This document shows, one piece after another, positions 6,443 through 13,055 of a DNA stretch of 64,000 bases. The position numbers and the translations under genes are program-made. The stretch is from a virus: positions 1-64,000 of the IMG/VR virus record IMGVR_UViG_3300030060_005952; one strand, written 5' to 3'. Each line of letters starts with the position of its first letter. Position 1 is the first letter of the stretch. The notes beneath the pieces were generated by a model, which saw only the letters and a program-made list of their open reading frames with translations, had not been told where the DNA came from and made no database searches.

Positions 6443-7356
6443 ACCCTTTTGAGCAAGCTTGGATGCTTTTGCTGAAGGAGATGCTACCTCCTAATTACAC
6501 ACAAATTGGTAACGAAGAGAAGGATTTGAATGCAGCAGAGAGAGCTTGGCAGATGCAATATGCAAAACCAAACCCTGTCACTGCTCCACAAGTAGACGTT
6601 TCTAGGCCCCCTGTTGCTAATTTAGGTGAGAACTTCTTTGGACCACATTCTCATGAAAGACTAACTGACAGAGATAGAGTGGTGGACGAGGGGGAACAAC
6701 AAGAAGTCAGAGATAGAATATCTATGGCAATGGGTCAGTTTTTGGATGAATATGGTCTTTACAAACCCGGAGCACCAAGAAATCTAGCAATTAGAACACA
6801 TCTTTTGAATGAGCACAGAAGACCAGATGAAACTTACACAAAGAGCAACGGTGATTCAATTGTCGCTATCGTAAGACCACATAGAAAAAATAACATGAAA
6901 CCTGAGCTAAACACAGTCATGCTACGCCGCTCGGAGATGCATCACGAGGCACCTCAACCATTCAAGGCTGCCGCTATGAGTGTCGATAAAGTAGTAAATG
7001 CACACGGCATGTCGAAGAAACAGATGAAGAGGCTGGCGGCCATGAGAAGACAAAATCGCGCCATCCGAACTGGGGAGCCAATGGACATCGCAATGCAGTT
7101 GCTCAAGGAGCGCAAGTCGCCAGAGGCTATGAGGCGTAAGTTGGAGTATGACAAGAGGTATGAAAAGACCCCTGAGAGAAGAAAGTACCAACGTGAATTA
7201 CACGCTGAAAGAAGAAAAAGAGGTATTTACGGCTCTGGCGACCACATGGATGTGAGTCACACACAAGGCGGTAAGTTGACTCTTGAGCCTGAGCATGCTA
7301 ATAGAGCTAGACATTTCAAGAATCGAGGTACTCTAAGGAGAGTGAAAGTAAGATGA
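6439..7356 (+). CDS. Tagged basic protein with HNH-like C-terminus
   Basis: 305 residues starting MNPFEQAWMLLLKE. The middle (about 70-175) contains HSHERLTDRDRV and strand-like GDSIVAIVRP / NTVMLRR. A second tag-like peptide, MDIAMQLLKERKS, occurs near residue 214. The C-terminal 90 residues are Arg/Lys-rich and end in DHMDVSHTQGG ... EHANRARHFKNRG; the H-x-N pattern after a basic helix (RRKYQRELHAERRKR) resembles virus HNH-type endonucleases or basic DNA-binding head proteins. I cannot show a complete His-Asn-His triad, so nuclease is a suggestion. Two tag-like elements suggest two cleavage points, possibly separating the two halves. Coupled by ATGA overlaps on both sides. Confidence 0.75.
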   Translation: MNPFEQAWMLLLKEMLPPNYTQIGNEEKDLNAAERAWQMQYAKPNPVTAPQVDVSRPPVANLGENFFGPHSHERLTDRDRVVDEGEQQEVRDRISMAMGQFLDEYGLYKPGAPRNLAIRTHLLNEHRRPDETYTKSNGDSIVAIVRPHRKNNMKPELNTVMLRRSEMHHEAPQPFKAAAMSVDKVVNAHGMSKKQMKRLAAMRRQNRAIRTGEPMDIAMQLLKERKSPEAMRRKLEYDKRYEKTPERRKYQRELHAERRKRGIYGSGDHMDVSHTQGGKLTLEPEHANRARHFKNRGTLRRVKVR

Positions 7357-8135
7357 GACAGACTGAACTCGGTGAGTTTCATGAGGGCTTTTCCAGTAGC
7401 AAGGGACCTGTTAGTGAGTATCATGGTACGGTAGATATGCCAGCGGTTATGGAAGAGGGAATCAGGGGAGGTCCAACCACAGGTAGGTCCAAACGCTATA
7501 TCCCTGAATCACTAAGAGGACAAGAAAAAATATCTTACACTTCACCTGATAGAGAGCTGGCACTCAGGTTTGCACAAGAAAGAGCCAAAAAGCTAGGCTT
7601 GCCTCAGAGCAACGTAGGCGTGGTTGGCGTGAGAGCAGGGGAACTTTCAGAACCAGTGAGACAAGCAGAGCCAGCAGGTGGTGTATTTGCTGGAACTGAT
7701 AGTAATGTCAGGGCTGGTGGAATACCCAGACAGAACCTCGTACCATTGACTTTGAAATCCAATATCTCTATCTCCGACCCACCGCTCGGCGTTAGTATGG
7801 AAGCTTTCACCGCAGCGTGGAATGTGTTGAAAGCGACCTTACCGATAAAGCCTGAAACAATGCAAGGTGCGACTGACCCTAGAAGATATCGTAATTACAA
7901 ACAGACGGGTGGTGTCGCTCGACGGGCTAGAGAAAGATTGATGGATGAAACGGCTTCAATGGATGCAGATGTGGATGATGAGCAATTAATGGGTAGAAAA
8001 AATCCCATCCTTGATATTTATGGTGATGACACAGTCTACCCTCCTGACGCCGTACCCATTGAGCCTCTACCGGAGGATATGCGAGAGTACCGCATCCGGA
8101 GAGACGGAGATGCGTATTTCTATGGACAAGAGTGA
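7353..8135 (+). CDS. ADP-ribosyltransferase-like domain joined to an internal tag
   Basis: 260 residues. N-terminal domain (about 18-135) has the arrangement of ADP-ribosyltransferase/Tpt1-type folds: YHGT (23-26) and an M-x-x-I-x-x-G element, then ISYTSPDRELALRFAQERA (60-78, the Y-T-S strand plus helix), a VGVVGVRAGEL strand, and a final GGIPRQNLVPLTL strand. An H-G-T ... Y-T-S ... pattern fits the H-Y-x class, but the third catalytic residue is unclear. At residues 149-160 the cluster tag appears internally (MEAFTAAWNVLKA), followed by a 100-residue acidic, Pro-rich tail. ATG 7797 could start a separate 112-residue tagged protein, but no ribosome site precedes it. In T4 the capsid-delivered Alt protein is an ADP-ribosyltransferase, a notable parallel. 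Domain call is moderate. Confidence 0.7.
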   Translation: MRQTELGEFHEGFSSSKGPVSEYHGTVDMPAVMEEGIRGGPTTGRSKRYIPESLRGQEKISYTSPDRELALRFAQERAKKLGLPQSNVGVVGVRAGELSEPVRQAEPAGGVFAGTDSNVRAGGIPRQNLVPLTLKSNISISDPPLGVSMEAFTAAWNVLKATLPIKPETMQGATDPRRYRNYKQTGGVARRARERLMDETASMDADVDDEQLMGRKNPILDIYGDDTVYPPDAVPIEPLPEDMREYRIRRDGDAYFYGQE

Positions 8136-8155
8136 TAATGTATAGGTGATTACTG

Positions 8156-8506
8156 ATGAATGGGACTTGTGATTGTTGCTCTCCTATGCAACAAGCCTCT
8201 GTCGCTCTCCTTGATGGCTATTTTGAGAAGGGAAAAAAGAAGTCGAAGCCGTTTCACGGTTACAATCCTAAGAGACATCACAAGAAAGGCGGGTTGAATC
8301 AAGCAGGTCGTGACAAGTTCAAGCGAGAGACAGGTGCGAACCTGAAACCGCCAGTCACAACTAAGCCATCAAAACTCAAACCCGGAAGCAAGAAGGCGAA
8401 AAGACGCAAATCCTTCTGCGCTCGCATGAGTGGTAGTAAAGGTCCAACCAGCAAGGACGGCAAACTTACACCGAAAGGTGCGGCATTGAAGAGGTGGAAC
8501 TGCTAA
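8156..8506 (+). CDS. Lys/Cys-rich conserved virus protein (DUF6321-like)
   Basis: 116 residues with start cysteines (TCDCC), a strongly basic middle and the conserved ending KPSKLKPGSKKAKRRKSFCARMSG ... GAALKRWNC. I recognise this ending from small proteins widespread in marine tailed viruses (the family I know as DUF6321, recalled from memory). The function is unknown; two C-terminal Cys and the N-terminal CDCC could bind zinc, and the basic charge suggests binding to nucleic acid. AGGTGATT about 6 nt upstream is a good ribosome site. It opens a run of four overlapping small Cys/Lys-rich genes (8156-9190). Confidence 0.8.
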   Translation: MNGTCDCCSPMQQASVALLDGYFEKGKKKSKPFHGYNPKRHHKKGGLNQAGRDKFKRETGANLKPPVTTKPSKLKPGSKKAKRRKSFCARMSGSKGPTSKDGKLTPKGAALKRWNC

Positions 8507-8682
8507 TGGCGCTCAAAAGAAACAGTTGCTGTTGCGGTGGTAGCAAGAAGAATCCGTGTAAATGTATGGAAAAAGGAGTGATGAAGTGCTCCATGACACC
8601 ACCCCGATGTCCATGCTACAGTCTACTACATGCGCAGAGGAAGGCTGCTGATAAATTAACAAAAATGGTGTTTGTGATATGA
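8506..8682 (+). CDS. Cys-rich 58-residue protein
   Basis: 58 residues from ATG 8506, which overlaps the previous TAA (TAATG); an in-frame GTG at 8494 is less likely. Nine cysteines in the first 40 residues (NSCCCGG, NPCKCM, MKCSM, PRCPCY) look like a compact zinc- or metal-binding knot, followed by a short basic helix (LLHAQRKAADKL). No family recognised. It is translationally coupled to neighbours on both sides (ATGA with the next gene). Confidence 0.7.
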   Translation: MALKRNSCCCGGSKKNPCKCMEKGVMKCSMTPPRCPCYSLLHAQRKAADKLTKMVFVI

Positions 8683-8873
8683 TAGGTTCTTGTGGTTGTG
8701 GTCATTGCGTCGGTATGAGTGGTGCTTGGGATGCTTTGGAAAAGAAGCTCTGTCCAGAAGGAAAAGCGGCTGCAAAAAGAAAATTCAAAGTTTATCCCTC
8801 TGCCTATGCTAATGGATGGGCCGTACAGTATTGTAGAGGAAAATTCAGAGGCAAGAAGGGGAAGAAGAAATGA
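8679..8873 (+). CDS. Small Cys/Lys-rich protein with FKVYPSAYANGWA motif
   Basis: 64 residues. N-terminal CGCGHC cluster, then GAWDALEKKL (a loose echo of the A-W-x-x-L-x-K tag), then KRKFKVYPSAYANGWAVQYC and a poly-basic end. The K-F-K-V-Y-P-S-A-Y-A-N-G-x-A element is one I know from small proteins in many marine virus genomes; no function is established to my knowledge. Starts with an ATGA overlap. Its 3' end overlaps the next start by four bases (ATGA). Confidence 0.75.
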   Translation: MIGSCGCGHCVGMSGAWDALEKKLCPEGKAAAKRKFKVYPSAYANGWAVQYCRGKFRGKKGKKK

Positions 8874-9190
8874 GCGAACGCTGCACTTGCCACAATACGT
8901 TAGTTGTGAAGAACCTCAATCGTTGGTTCAAGGAGAAGTGGGTGGACGTATCGAGAAAGGACCCGAAAACAGGCAAACATCCCCCGTGTGGACGGTCAAA
9001 GGCAAAATTATCAGGAAAGGGTTACCCGAAATGCAGACCCTCAGTAAAAGTGTCGAGCAAGACTCCGAAGACATCTGGAAGCATGTCAGGTGGACAGAAA
9101 CAGGCCGCAACAAAAAGAAAAAGGGCAAAAAAGCAGGGTGTTGGTGGGAAACCGACGATTGTTAAGTCATATTGGGTTAAAATCGTATAA
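8870..9190 (+). CDS. Lys-rich conserved small virus protein (NRWFKEKWVDV type)
   Basis: 106 residues: CTCH at the N-terminus, then LNRWFKEKWVDVSRKD, HPPCGRSKAK, GYPKCRP and TPKTS, ending in a poly-basic helix and GGKPTIVKS. The order RWFKEKWVDV - PCGRS - YPKCRP - TPKT - basic helix - KPT is a recurring arrangement in marine virus genomes. Two conserved Cys (PCGR, PKCR) plus CTCH could form a zinc site. Function unknown; likely binds nucleic acid or is a structural additive. Last gene before an A/T-rich spacer, so probably the end of this operon. Confidence 0.78.
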   Translation: MSERCTCHNTLVVKNLNRWFKEKWVDVSRKDPKTGKHPPCGRSKAKLSGKGYPKCRPSVKVSSKTPKTSGSMSGGQKQAATKRKRAKKQGVGGKPTIVKSYWVKIV

Positions 9191-9330
9191 TTCTAATTAT
9201 TCTATTATTCCTTTAGATACAATAATAATTATTATAGTGTATAGATAGAATAATGAATAATTGGAAATATCCTCCTGTCTAACCTACAATTGGGTCAAAA
9301 CTCTTAAGATGTCCCCTATGTTGGCACGGC
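9191..9330 (+). promoter_or_regulatory. A/T-rich spacer with inverted repeat and candidate promoter
   Basis: The 140-bp gap has no gene. Its first 70 bp are almost pure A/T with near-complementary arms (AATTATTCTATTATTC near 9196 and GAATAATGAATAATT near 9249), T-rich tracts that could end the preceding transcript, and then AACTCTTAAGATG about 27 nt before ATG 9331. I read it as terminator followed by promoter for the membrane/GTPase module. Confidence 0.45.
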
Positions 9331-9978
9331 ATGAGGTCGGTTCACATGGATTGGAACAATGATGGTCAGGTTGATAACGCTGAACTAAGATTAACAGGTT
9401 TGATTTTAGCACAATCAGCACTAATAGGAGTAGCAGTGGGAGTCTTTGACTCAGGTATTTGGTTGCCAGCAGGTAATGGTGACCACGTTGTAAATGGCAT
9501 GACGTACGCAATGGGCGCTTTAGCAGTTCAAATTCTAGCTTATTACGTTTTCAAAATGTTCTTTGAGCAGTCAATGAAGGTTAGAGTGAATACACAAAAT
9601 CTACAACGTGATAGGGAAATCAGACTTAGAAGCATGCAAACAGAGCATGAACAGAGAAGGATAGATATGGAGCTTAGAATACAAGAGATGCAATTAGAAA
9701 GAGAACTCATGGCATTCAAGCAAAATCCTAGTCTTTTAATGCAGGAAACAATTACTGTGCCAGCTCCACCCAAACCCCAGAGTGGTGTAATGAGCTTAGG
9801 TTTGGATAGAATTGGAAATACGCAGGAAACATATACACCTCCTAGAGTTGTGCAAAATCCCGGCGTTACCACACTTTCTTTAAATCAAATGGCTGATGAT
9901 TTGGTAAAGGAAGAAAACAACAGTAATGTGCGTTTGAAGAAGGATGGAACCCCAGACCTTAGATACAAAAAGAGTTGA
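9331..9978 (+). CDS. Membrane protein with EF-hand loop and coiled coil
   Basis: 215 residues (or 210 if the start is ATG 9346, which has GAGGT 8 nt upstream). Right after the start is DWNNDGQVDNAE, a canonical EF-hand/dockerin-type calcium loop (D at 1, N at 3, D at 5, G, V, D at 9, E at 12). Two hydrophobic helices follow (about 25-45 and 58-78), then a long charged coiled coil (RDREIRLRSMQTEHEQRRIDMELRI...), a Pro-rich linker and a basic end with KDGTPDLRYKKS, a peptide related to one in the 17803 gene. Topology suggests a membrane anchor with a cytoplasmic coiled coil. Overlaps no gene but is followed immediately by a second membrane protein and a GTPase. Function unknown; may be a scaffold or receptor for the GTPase. 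Confidence 0.75.
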   Translation: MRSVHMDWNNDGQVDNAELRLTGLILAQSALIGVAVGVFDSGIWLPAGNGDHVVNGMTYAMGALAVQILAYYVFKMFFEQSMKVRVNTQNLQRDREIRLRSMQTEHEQRRIDMELRIQEMQLERELMAFKQNPSLLMQETITVPAPPKPQSGVMSLGLDRIGNTQETYTPPRVVQNPGVTTLSLNQMADDLVKEENNSNVRLKKDGTPDLRYKKS

Positions 9979-9989
9979 GGGAGCCTTCA

Positions 9990-10247
9990 ATGGGACGTAT
10001 ATTCAAAACGCCAAAGGATGATTCTGTAGAAGAAACTTTGAGAGCCATGCATTTGGCTAATACTTTTGATAATACTTACGAATGGGGCATTGGTTGGCTT
10101 AGAACAATCATCATCAGTGGCGCTACTGCTCTCGCAGTTAGTGCAATAGAAGCTAACAGCGCATACAGTCTTTGGGAATTGACTGTTGAGTGGGGATACA
10201 GACAAGTAAGCTCTTTTGGAAATTGGTTGCTTGGACTGGTGCCTTAA
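9990..10247 (+). CDS. Small membrane-associated protein
   Basis: 85 residues from ATG 9990, chosen because GAGGGAG lies 6 nt upstream (an upstream in-frame TTG at 9975 is possible). One hydrophobic segment (WLRTIIISGATALAVSAIEAN, about residues 36-56) and a second amphipathic, Trp-rich end (LWELTVEWGYRQVSSFGNWLLGLVP). Lies between the EF-hand membrane protein and the GTPase, with its stop touching the GTPase start (TAAATG). No family recognised; likely a partner of the neighbouring membrane protein. Confidence 0.7.
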   Translation: MGRIFKTPKDDSVEETLRAMHLANTFDNTYEWGIGWLRTIIISGATALAVSAIEANSAYSLWELTVEWGYRQVSSFGNWLLGLVP

Positions 10248-10961
10248 ATGAGTATGGCGGGTAGCGCCTTAGTTGGCGCAGCTATATGGGGTAGAACTCT
10301 ATACGATTCTTGGAGGCCAAGAAAAGTAGGAATTTATGGAGCATCTCTTGTTGGTAAGACCACTCTTGATAGATACATGACCACACCCGGTGAGATGGAA
10401 GATATACCGGAGGAAGAGAGAACTAGACATTACAAGTTGCTAAGTCAGTATATTTTACCAAAACCAACCGCTAAAAGAGTGAAATACGACAATCATACTA
10501 GATTAGTGCACTCTTCTGACATGGGTGGTCAAAAAGAATACTGGAATCTATGGATAGACGATATGGTAGCTAGACAGGTGGAAGCCGTTGTTTTTGTATT
10601 CGATGACCGTGCATTCAAGGGAGGTAAAGAAAGTTTAGACCAAATAGCCGGTTTCAAGTTTCTAGTAGATGTTCTTACAACTAGAAATTGGAGATACAGA
10701 AACTTAAAATCTTGGTGGAAAGGTAGAAAATACTCACCAAAAGTAATAATGCTTGTAGCTAACAAAGCAGATAGGTTCTTCGATGATACCGCAGCAAGAT
10801 TATGGCCACAAGGGAGAATAGGCGAGCACAAGATATTCGACCCGTTCAGAGATGACCTCATAAGATTACAAAAAGCTGGCATTCCAACTAAGCGCTCTTT
10901 TATGGCAACTAGGATAGGTTGGAACGTAGAACCTACTATGATAGAACTTCTGACCTCATGA
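10248..10961 (+). CDS. Small Arf/Ras-like GTPase
   Basis: 237 residues with the ordered P-loop GTPase motifs: G1 GASLVGKT (31-38), a switch I region rich in charged residues, G3 DMGGQ (91-95) within SSDMGGQKEYWNLW, and G4 NKAD (172-175) preceded by the strand VIMLVA. DxGGQ followed by an aromatic/Trp is characteristic of the Arf/SRP-receptor-beta side of the small GTPase superfamily, and the Gln is the residue needed for hydrolysis there. G5 is not clear (perhaps MATRIG). The N-terminal 20 residues are a short hydrophobic/amphipathic helix (AGSALVGAAIWGRTLY) that could attach to membrane. It follows two membrane proteins in the same operon. Eukaryote-type small GTPases exist in many archaea, but one among virion genes is unusual. 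Confidence 0.85.
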   Translation: MSMAGSALVGAAIWGRTLYDSWRPRKVGIYGASLVGKTTLDRYMTTPGEMEDIPEEERTRHYKLLSQYILPKPTAKRVKYDNHTRLVHSSDMGGQKEYWNLWIDDMVARQVEAVVFVFDDRAFKGGKESLDQIAGFKFLVDVLTTRNWRYRNLKSWWKGRKYSPKVIMLVANKADRFFDDTAARLWPQGRIGEHKIFDPFRDDLIRLQKAGIPTKRSFMATRIGWNVEPTMIELLTS

Positions 10962-10970
10962 GTGACCTTT

Positions 10971-10981
10971 TTGATGTATAA
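10971..10981 (+). promoter_or_regulatory. Possible TATA box before 10997
   Basis: TTGATGTATAAC about 20-25 nt before ATG 10997 in a 35-bp spacer with no ribosome site. Fits a leaderless archaeal start, but the box is imperfect. Confidence 0.35.
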
Positions 10982-10996
10982 CGTTGTGCGATTAAC

Positions 10997-11194
10997 ATGG
11001 CTGGCGGCGGTTCCACCACTGTTCTTGTTTCCACTGGAGGCAAAAGCAACTCCCTAAGAACCACTTTTCCTATGTGGTTAGTAGAACAATTTGAGTTGAA
11101 ATCTGGACAAAAGGTAGAATGGAAGGTCGCATCTGATGATTCTGGGGAATTATTCATCAAGGTAAAGCCACGAGGTGTCTCCGATGGTGCTTGA
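10997..11194 (+). CDS. AbrB/SpoVT-like small protein
   Basis: 65 residues. The pattern of strand - S-L-R-T-T-F-P - helix (WLVEQFEL) - K-S-G-Q-K-V-E-W - strand - G-E-L-F-I-K-V matches the swapped-hairpin AbrB/SpoVT fold common in archaeal regulators and antitoxins (typical core: R-V-T-I-P-x-x-x-x-x-x-L-x-x-G-D-x-V). It would bind DNA as a dimer and could control the surrounding operon or the promoter regions in this window. It could alternatively be a structural small protein with the same fold. It lies directly after a possible TATA box and overlaps the next start. Confidence 0.65.
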   Translation: MAGGGSTTVLVSTGGKSNSLRTTFPMWLVEQFELKSGQKVEWKVASDDSGELFIKVKPRGVSDGA

Positions 11195-12158
11195 TATCCC
11201 AGACAACATGTATCGCCAAGTGACTGGTCAAAGACTACAACCGACCCAATCACTTTCACAAATGAACGAAGCCGCAATGATTGCATTATCCCAACAAGGA
11301 AATCAGAATCTATCTCACGCTGCATTAGTAGAGCAAGCTGTTGCTCAACAGCAAATGCAAGTGATGGCACAACAGAAAAATCTAGAAGTTCCAAAAGTGA
11401 ATTTCTATCCTAGCACGCATCCTGACCCTAGAAAAGCTAGGAAGCAGGACATAAAGCAAGCTTACAAGTTACTTAAACCGACTAAGCGCTCTTTGTTAGA
11501 CCCCAGAAGATGGTTGGGTAGCAAGTATAGATACACCAAAGATACTGGTACTTGTGTTATCGATGGGTGTAATGTCAAAGAACTCATCGAGTATGACAAT
11601 CTTTACGCACGTATAACTGATGAGGAAACAGGAAGAAGCCTATGGGATATGTATTGGCAGAATCCTGTAACTGGACAAACTGAAGCTTTTGTAGCTCGTG
11701 AAGGAGTTACGAGTGGCAGAAGAATGAAGGGTACTTATTGCCCAGAGCATCTACATTTGTATCATTTACTATGTAAATGGGAAGAAGAGCAAGAAAAAGA
11801 AGATGAGATGAAACCATCTAGATTCCGCGATAAGATGAAGAAAGGAGTTAGTTTAGTTACTGTGCCCGTATCCATCATGTCTCAGAAACAAGGTCCCACT
11901 CATAGCTTAGTTCAGAAATATGAGAGTTTCTTTACTGAAATAGAGAAGGACGCAATCAAATCCAAAGGAATCAATGTCTGGCACATTCCCAATCCAGAAA
12001 CAGGAAACAACGATATAACCATGGTACAATTCGATATGAGAATGTTTCAAAAAGAATTACTTGAGTCTTCTATGCCTACACCGGCCTTCCAAGCATTTCT
12101 GAACCAACAGCCTCAAACCCAACCACCCATACCGCCCATACAGGAGGCTACACAATGA
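11184..12158 (+). CDS. Unknown protein with Cys/His zinc-binding pattern
   Basis: 324 residues from ATG 11184 (GAGGTGT 6 nt upstream; overlaps previous stop). N-terminal 90 residues are Gln/Met/Ala-rich helical. A central domain has CVIDGCN (about 126-131) and YCPEHLHLYHLLC (about 182-194), which together give a CxxxxC ... CPxH ... C zinc-finger-like set. The C-terminal region is mixed with a Pro/Gln-rich tail (QPQTQPPIPPIQEATQ). It sits between the AbrB-like protein and another Gln/Met-rich protein, all with A/T-biased codons. No family recognised. Zinc binding is inferred. Confidence 0.75.
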   Translation: MVLDIPDNMYRQVTGQRLQPTQSLSQMNEAAMIALSQQGNQNLSHAALVEQAVAQQQMQVMAQQKNLEVPKVNFYPSTHPDPRKARKQDIKQAYKLLKPTKRSLLDPRRWLGSKYRYTKDTGTCVIDGCNVKELIEYDNLYARITDEETGRSLWDMYWQNPVTGQTEAFVAREGVTSGRRMKGTYCPEHLHLYHLLCKWEEEQEKEDEMKPSRFRDKMKKGVSLVTVPVSIMSQKQGPTHSLVQKYESFFTEIEKDAIKSKGINVWHIPNPETGNNDITMVQFDMRMFQKELLESSMPTPAFQAFLNQQPQTQPPIPPIQEATQ

Positions 12159-12763
12159 GTTTGGGAATAACATCCAACAACACACAGCAAAGTGGGCTTT
12201 CCCTTGGTGTTTCTGGTATGCAAAATGGCTATCAGCAAAATAGCATGATGGGAGCTCAGAACAATTTTATGAACGGCATGATGGGAGGCATGGGAATAAA
12301 TCAACAGTATTACAACGCTCCAGTCGCGCCACCCAGTGACACTGAAATCCTAGCATCAATGCTTGGAACCATACAACCCATTGATAGATTCATCATCAGT
12401 CAAAATATGCCTATATTCGTAGAAATGCTAAGTAATATCTCTGCTTTTTCCATACTTAACATTCTAAAGAACTGCTCCTTCAAATTAGATGATGAAGGTG
12501 TTATGAAAATGGACTTACAATCACTACCTTCTGACTTACAGACTCTAAGTGCTGAAAATATAATAGCACAACTAAGTAATATGCAAAATGCATCACAACA
12601 AGCTGTTACCATGGCTCAACAAGAGCGTGATAGAATAATAGCGATTTCACAACAAAGTCTCCTTCAAGGCGCTCTGGGCGCAGCCTTGGAGGACCAAACT
12701 TTCCTTGAGAATGCCGGAAGTGCTGCAGGTGGAATGCTAAGAAGCGCTTTCGGAATGAGGTGA
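12155..12763 (+). CDS. Unknown Met/Gln/Asn-rich helical protein
   Basis: 202 residues. First 55 residues are low-complexity (GMQNGYQQNSMMGAQNNFMNGMMGGMG), like a flexible linker, then a helical domain (EILASMLGTIQPIDRFIISQ ... ISAFSILNILKNC) and a long helix with Gln/Ala/Met heptads, ending in GSAAGGMLRSAFGMR. No long membrane helix. Starts by an ATGA overlap with the gene before. It may associate with the two membrane proteins that flank this module. Function unknown. Confidence 0.75.
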   Translation: MSLGITSNNTQQSGLSLGVSGMQNGYQQNSMMGAQNNFMNGMMGGMGINQQYYNAPVAPPSDTEILASMLGTIQPIDRFIISQNMPIFVEMLSNISAFSILNILKNCSFKLDDEGVMKMDLQSLPSDLQTLSAENIIAQLSNMQNASQQAVTMAQQERDRIIAISQQSLLQGALGAALEDQTFLENAGSAAGGMLRSAFGMR

Positions 12764-12768
12764 TTAAC

Positions 12769-13023
12769 ATGATGAGTGGAGGAAGTCCTACAGATTACAT
12801 ACCAAAACCGATTGCTGAAATGACTATGCAAATGATGTCTCCAAAAAGAAGTGTAATCATTGATATGGTAATGGTACAACTGATTAGTGCAATACTACTT
12901 GGGTTAGGCATTCTATTTTTCAGAGGTAATGAATTAACTGCATCTGAAACATCCACATATATGATTGGTGTCTTTGTATCTTTTTTGCTATTAACCTCAA
13001 TTTATGGTAGAATCACTAGATAG
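12769..13023 (+). CDS. Two-helix membrane protein
   Basis: 84 residues from ATG 12769 (GAGGTGA 5 nt upstream; a GTG inside that site at 12760 is not the likely start). Two strong transmembrane segments: VIIDMVMVQLISAILLGLGILFF (about 28-50) and STYMIGVFVSFLLLTSIYG (about 61-79), separated by a short polar loop, with a basic end. The size and topology would fit a class II holin-like protein, or an anchor for the GTPase module just upstream. Nothing decides between these. Confidence 0.7.
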   Translation: MMSGGSPTDYIPKPIAEMTMQMMSPKRSVIIDMVMVQLISAILLGLGILFFRGNELTASETSTYMIGVFVSFLLLTSIYGRITR

Positions 13024-13055
13024 AATTATCAAACTACCCACCACATCGGGGTATC

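Noticed and set aside
9191-9330. Possible tRNA or small RNA in the A/T-rich spacer
   Set aside because: I see no cloverleaf-compatible arms, no TTCGA-type loop and no G/C-rich stem; only A/T-rich inverted repeat arms.
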